Source: a virus
DNA: 30,181 nucleotides
Reading direction: 5' to 3' (one strand)
IMG/VR virus record: IMGVR_UViG_3300043409_002084
Coordinates: 1-30,181 of that record
The notes beneath the pieces were generated by a model. That model saw only the letters and a program-made list of their open reading frames with translations. It was not told the origin of the DNA and searched no databases. Positions 26,766 to 30,181 of this stretch are shown one piece after another. The position numbers and the translations under genes were made by a program. Position 1 is the stretch's first letter. The number at the start of each line of letters is the position of its first letter.

Positions 26766-29228
26766 CTAGGCGTGGCGGAGGTTATTGCGGGGGCCGAGCT
26801 GGGCTTGGAGGTCGATGGCGCGCACTTTCATCGCGCCGGTGGTGTTGGTGACGGTGAGCTGGCACCAGGCGGCCTCGCGGCCGATGTCGCGGCGCTCCAC
26901 GCCGCTTTGGAAATCTTCGAGGCGCACAGAGTCTGGGCCGGCCGTCGTGGCGGCCAGCGCCCCGGGGGTGAAGCCATCTTCGGTGCCTACTTGCACATGA
27001 TACGCTCCGCCAGAGGTGATGAGGAGCTCGACTACGCGCGTGAGCTCAAGCAGGCTGATGCTTCCGAGTTGATTGGTATCGGCCGAGTGGTAGGTGGTGA
27101 TAGCACCGGGGCCGGGGGCAAAGCCTGAGTAGGCCAGCGCATCGGTGTGGTATTCGCCGGTGCGAATCCCGCCAGAGCGGTAATTGTAGAGATCCAGCAC
27201 GCGCTCATAATCGCGAAACGAAATCACGCCGTCGCGGTTCGCATCGGCCGAGTGGTAGCTAGAGAGCGCCGTGGGCACGGAGGGCGTGCCGAGATAGAAG
27301 ACGATGTTGGCCGTATCGAAGCCGAGGTCGGTCCAATACTCGGGGTGAAAGAGGGGATCGTTGCCGTAGCTTGCGACATTGGCCGTGAGGCATTGGTAGT
27401 TGTGTTGATACGTTGCGCGCTGGCCTACGGTGTAGCTGCTGCCGGCGACCCACGTAGGCGTGGTGGAGCTGCCACCGGTGACCTTCCACCAGAAAGCAGG
27501 GTCTTCGCCCGGCACATTGGTGGCGATGCCCGTGGAGCTCTGGAGGGCGCGGTAGTTATGGCCGTTGACGGGGGAATAGACGTTATCGTTAGTCGCGTAG
27601 GTGCCGCCGACTGCCCAACTCGCGTAGCCGCTGGCAGGGCTGGCAGTGATGATGACACTGTAATCTTGCCGGCGCGCGTTGTGGAAATCGCCATTGATGT
27701 TGGACGCCACGAAATCCGCCGTGCTCGTGAAATACTTGGTGCGGTCGCGGCTGACAGCGGCGAGCGATTGGCTCTCGGCGGGGCCGTCAAACTGCGCGGT
27801 GAGGCCGGGGCTGGCATACCACGTATCGAGGAGCACTTGCGCGCGGGTGAACTTCTTGGCCTCGGCGCTGCCTGCCGTGTAGCCGCGCGTCGTGAGCGTG
27901 CTGGTGATGTCTGCGCGCCTGGGCGTGGTGCCGATGTAGCCTACGAGATCCTCGCCCAGATGGAAGTCGTAGGCGGCTTGGCGGCCGTTGGCGGAGATGG
28001 CAAAGAGCCGGGGCTCATTGAGCCAGGGCACGGCGGGAGCCCACGCGAGCACGGCAAAATTGACGAGGGTGGTGGTATTCCACTGATCGTAGCTCTCCCA
28101 GGCGTTTACTTGGCGATTCCACACGAGGAGCGTCTGCGGGAGGGTCTGCAAATCGAGCGCGACGGAGAAGAAGATGCGCTCGGTGGTGACGGCAGCGCTG
28201 AACAACGCGGCGTATTTCCACGCGATCCGGCGGATGAGGGGGGCGATGCGGTCGCTCACCGTGGAGTCGATGCGGAGGAGGACTTTATTATCGACTTCGA
28301 TGGAGCCGATTTCGGCGGTGCGCACGCCCCGGCGGTCGAGCCACCAGACTTTGTTATCGGCGGCGATGGCCGTGAGCGGGCTATCGAACTGCATTTCCAC
28401 GGGCTGCGTATCAATGCGCGCATCCGTGAGCGCGGCGGCCACGGAGGTGTAAACGTGGAGGCTCTGGCTCTTGAGCACGAGGAGCGAGGAGGAGCCCAGC
28501 GGCACGGCGGCGCGCAGGGTATCGCCCCGGCCACGGTTGACGAAAATGACGCCGTAGGTGGCGTGATACTGCGTGGAATCGAAAATCGCCGAGAGCACGA
28601 GTTCATCCCGCCCCGAGAGGAGGACCGTGCGCTCGCGCCAGGCGAGGCCATAGCTGGCGGGCGGCACGGCGGCGTAGCCGGAGGCGATGGAGCTCGGCAC
28701 GAGCTCTTTGACGCCATCCGACCACGCACCGGCCCAGACGAGGGAGGTGAGCTCGCCGCCCCGGATGATAATGAGCTGGTTAAAATTCTGAATGATTTGG
28801 CAGGCCGCGGATACGGTGATGCCCGGCGCAAAGGGCACGATCCGGCCAATTTCCGTCTCGCGAGTAAAGACGAGGGACGTGGCGCACACGCGCACGATCC
28901 ACGTATCGCCCTCGGTGCCGGGATCGGCAAAGACGCCGCCGCCGTAGGTGGTGGCGTAGGTGGCGATGTAGGCCGCATCATCATCCCGCAGGTAGCTTGA
29001 GCGGTAGGGGAAATCTTCGCTCGCGTGGCGCGACCACGCTGGGGCCGCCCAACCGCGGCGGCTCTCATAGACGCCTTCGACGAGGCGCAGATTCAGGGCC
29101 GTTGAGACAAAGCCCGGCGGCACGAGCGGCGGCGCACGCATATCCACGCCGGCAAACGCGAGATCGCCCGACTCCGCTGCGAGGGCGGGGGTATCGCGGG
29201 GGCCGAGCGGAGTGTGGCGGGGGAGCAT
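26766..29228 (-). CDS. Tail protein with CBM-like and dockerin-like modules
   Basis: Its 820 residues divide into parts. Residues 1 to about 440 form a beta-rich platform with alternating hydrophobic strands (PPGFVSTALNLRLVEGVYES, WWLDRRGVRTAEIGSIEVDN), resembling podovirus tail-tube/hub proteins. Residues about 540-640 hold two CBM5/12-like modules (GGTYATNDNVYSPVNGHNYR; WVAGSSYTVGQRATYQHNYQ) ending in FWWKV and YWTDLG. Residues about 655-745 carry two dockerin/EF-hand-like repeats, HSADANRDGVISFRDYERVL and HSADTNQLGSISLLELTRVV. The first keeps the D-x-N-x-D-G calcium loop; the second has lost the third Asp (DTNQLG). A C-terminal beta domain follows. It probably forms the tail and grips host surface polysaccharide or protein. 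Confidence 0.7.
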   Translation of the reverse strand: MLPRHTPLGPRDTPALAAESGDLAFAGVDMRAPPLVPPGFVSTALNLRLVEGVYESRRGWAAPAWSRHASEDFPYRSSYLRDDDAAYIATYATTYGGGVFADPGTEGDTWIVRVCATSLVFTRETEIGRIVPFAPGITVSAACQIIQNFNQLIIIRGGELTSLVWAGAWSDGVKELVPSSIASGYAAVPPASYGLAWRERTVLLSGRDELVLSAIFDSTQYHATYGVIFVNRGRGDTLRAAVPLGSSSLLVLKSQSLHVYTSVAAALTDARIDTQPVEMQFDSPLTAIAADNKVWWLDRRGVRTAEIGSIEVDNKVLLRIDSTVSDRIAPLIRRIAWKYAALFSAAVTTERIFFSVALDLQTLPQTLLVWNRQVNAWESYDQWNTTTLVNFAVLAWAPAVPWLNEPRLFAISANGRQAAYDFHLGEDLVGYIGTTPRRADITSTLTTRGYTAGSAEAKKFTRAQVLLDTWYASPGLTAQFDGPAESQSLAAVSRDRTKYFTSTADFVASNINGDFHNARRQDYSVIITASPASGYASWAVGGTYATNDNVYSPVNGHNYRALQSSTGIATNVPGEDPAFWWKVTGGSSTTPTWVAGSSYTVGQRATYQHNYQCLTANVASYGNDPLFHPEYWTDLGFDTANIVFYLGTPSVPTALSSYHSADANRDGVISFRDYERVLDLYNYRSGGIRTGEYHTDALAYSGFAPGPGAITTYHSADTNQLGSISLLELTRVVELLITSGGAYHVQVGTEDGFTPGALAATTAGPDSVRLEDFQSGVERRDIGREAAWCQLTVTNTTGAMKVRAIDLQAQLGPRNNLRHA

Positions 29229-29312
29229 GGCGGCGGAGGTGGAGGCGGAGGCGGAAGAGGGAGAGGGACGAAAGAGGGGGAGAGGGGGAGACGGAGAGAG
29301 GGGGAGACGGTC
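29229..29312 (+). repeat. GA-rich low-complexity spacer
   Basis: An 84-base spacer that moves from GGAGGTGGAGGCGGAGGCGG into GGGGGAGA-type repeats on the plus strand. It separates the lysis cluster from the large tail gene. In the leftward transcript the bases before the tail start read CCTCCGCCGCC. Confidence 0.8.
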
Positions 29313-29468
29313 TCAGCGGCTCGCCTCGCGCCGCCAGCGCCAGAGCAAGAACGCAATGCCGAGGAGCGTGCCGACAAGCGCGGCGACCTCGTTGACTTGC
29401 GAGAGCGAGACCATCGCGGCGGCAGGCGTTGCGGCGGTGAGGGCGGCCTTGATGTTGTCAGCGTTCAT
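29313..29468 (-). CDS. Small one-TM protein, holin or anti-holin candidate
   Basis: The 51 encoded residues start MNADNIKAALTAATPAAAMV. Residues about 24-44 form one transmembrane segment (VNEVAALVGTLLGIAFLLWR), followed by a basic tail (WRREASR). Short single-span proteins of this shape act as holins or regulators of holins. The ATG at 29,468 overlaps the stop of the larger holin-like gene by ATGA, so the two are made together. No Shine-Dalgarno is present. Confidence 0.65.
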   Translation of the reverse strand: MNADNIKAALTAATPAAAMVSLSQVNEVAALVGTLLGIAFLLWRWRREASR

Positions 29469-29872
29469 TTTGATTTTCGCGCCATGCGGTCCCCGAACCA
29501 CCAGCCGACGCAGTTGAACGCGGCGAAGTTGATCTGCTCCACCATCGGCGCTCGCTCCGGTCCGACCGAGTGGAAATACACCACTGTCGCGATGCCGACG
29601 AGCGCGAGCGTGATAAACGGGCGAAAGAGCGTGATGATGTTAGCGCACCAAGGAGCGACGTTGCTCGGCACGGTCGCGGCCTGCTGGCTTGCCGTGAACG
29701 CTGCCCACGCTGCGGCGTCTGCTGCGATCGTCGCCATCGTCTTGGCCTCTTCGAGCTTCCGTGCGTGGTCGCGTCCGGCCTTGAACTCCTCGAAGAAGCC
29801 GTTGCCGATGCGGAGAATCACACCGAGCGCGCCACCACCGAGAGCGTTTCCAAGCAAATCGAGGATGTTCAT
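29465..29872 (-). CDS. Holin-like membrane protein
   Basis: The product has 135 residues. The N-terminus (NILDLLGNALGGGALGVILR) is amphipathic or a weak membrane segment. Residues 22-60 are charged and helical (FFEEFKAGRDHARKLEEAKT). Residues about 72-104 (NVAPWCANIITLFRPFITLA, LVGIATVVYFH) form a clear membrane hairpin with the W...FRP.IT motif of 3-TM phage holins, followed by a C-terminal WWFGDRMARKSK. It would control the timing of lysis by letting the cell-wall enzyme act. It is coupled by ATGA to both neighbours. Family resemblance is recalled and was not searched. Confidence 0.7.
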   Translation of the reverse strand: MNILDLLGNALGGGALGVILRIGNGFFEEFKAGRDHARKLEEAKTMATIAADAAAWAAFTASQQAATVPSNVAPWCANIITLFRPFITLALVGIATVVYFHSVGPERAPMVEQINFAAFNCVGWWFGDRMARKSK

Positions 29873-30015
29873 TTTTTGTTAAAAAGGTCGAAGAGCGATT
29901 TCATTTTCTCCTCTAATACGGCCACGCGCAGGTCGAGCTTCGAGAGCACGATAATCAGGGTTATCATTCCCAAGAAAATCGGCCACCCCTTCACGAGAAT
30001 TTCGAGTGCGTCCAT
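29869..30015 (-). CDS. 48-residue one-TM coiled-coil protein of the lysis cluster
   Basis: This small gene starts at the ATG at 30,015 and ends in a TGA that overlaps the holin-like start by ATGA (29,872-29,869). The product, MDALEILVKGWPIFLGMITL and onward, has one membrane segment (residues 11-25) followed by a helix with heptad character (VLSKLDLRVAVLEEKMKSLF). It resembles XhlA- or spanin-like partners in lysis clusters in size and shape only. Confidence 0.6.
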   Translation of the reverse strand: MDALEILVKGWPIFLGMITLIIVLSKLDLRVAVLEEKMKSLFDLFNKK

Positions 30016-30044
30016 ACATCAGGGCCAGATGTAAGTTCGCGCCT

Positions 30045-30181
30045 TCACGACGTCGGCTTGTCAGCGGCAGCGGCCTTGAGCTGTTCGATCTCGGCGAGCG
30101 CAGCCGCAAGAGACTCCACCAGCAAGTTCAAGCTCTGCTGCTGGAGTTGCGTCACGATCGCAGATTTGTGTTCGTCTTTGG
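30045..30181 (-). CDS. Coiled-coil protein, C-terminal fragment (continues past right edge)
   Basis: The frame is open from the right edge to a TGA at 30,047-30,045, giving 45 residues of C-terminus (SAIVTQLQQQSLNLLVESLA, AALAEIEQLKAAAADKPTS). It is Gln/Leu/Ala-rich with heptad spacing, so it is a helix or coiled coil. A GTG within the fragment could be its start, but the frame stays open upstream of it. It lies 29 bases upstream of the 48-residue gene. Its role is unknown. Confidence 0.5.
   Translation of the reverse strand, partial: KDEHKSAIVTQLQQQSLNLLVESLAAALAEIEQLKAAAADKPTS

Noticed and set aside
29879-30109. 76-codon minus-strand frame at the right end
   Set aside because: It lies out of frame over the 48-codon gene, which has a membrane segment, a coiled coil and an exact ATGA junction. 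The 76-codon translation is Arg-rich with no features.

Overview
This 30,181-base, GC-rich window is a large part of a temperate, tailed bacteriophage, probably with a short (podovirus-like) tail. It could be a free phage or an integrated prophage. Evidence: a terminase large subunit, a portal protein, a DnaB-type helicase with an upstream initiator gene, a lysis cluster, very large virion/ejection proteins, a tyrosine integrase and a candidate attachment site. No host housekeeping gene is visible. The host cannot be fixed from sequence alone. High GC, the near absence of Shine-Dalgarno (SD) sequences and dockerin-like HSADxNxDG repeats in a tail protein would fit a Verrucomicrobia/Planctomycetes-type bacterium, but that is inference.

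Layout. (1) Positions 1-11,507, all minus strand and transcribed right to left: a tightly packed run in which most neighbouring genes share an ATGA or TAATG stop/start overlap. It opens with small DNA-binding proteins (11,507-9,151), passes through an initiator gene that carries iterons inside its coding sequence (8,810-7,998) and the helicase (7,989-6,439), and continues into a lytic transglycosylase, small proteins, TerL, a small HTH protein and portal. An AT-rich element at 771-810 then precedes further small genes that run off the left edge. (2) Positions 11,508-11,800: a divergent control region. (3) Positions 11,801-15,180, plus strand: an accessory cassette of nine genes with an ArdA-type antirestriction protein, small unknown proteins, two ribbon-helix-helix-like proteins and a gene ending in a run of 25 G. 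A strong terminator, a repeat array and a second copy of the control motif split it in two. (4) Positions 15,211-16,731: integrase, then a candidate attP made of tRNA-like sequence flanked by paired GGGCGGAT repeats. (5) Positions 16,680-30,181, minus strand: from the right, a lysis/membrane cluster, a tail protein with carbohydrate-binding and dockerin-like modules, a receptor-binding-type protein, an Asn/Gln-rich repeat protein with a glycine zipper, a coiled-coil protein, and a 1,928-residue ejection/polyvalent-type protein. The large tail and virion genes are separated by GA-rich low-complexity spacers.

Major capsid, scaffold and further connector genes are not in the window. Portal lies at the left and the tail/lysis genes at the right, so the missing genes are probably beyond the two edges, and would join up if the genome is circular or circularly permuted.

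The most notable features are the in-gene iteron origin, the attP-like locus with a 19-bp paired repeat that recurs 6 kb away, the poly-G tract that could switch the C-terminus of a cassette protein, the repeated GA-rich spacers, and a pair of shared control elements that link the operons.
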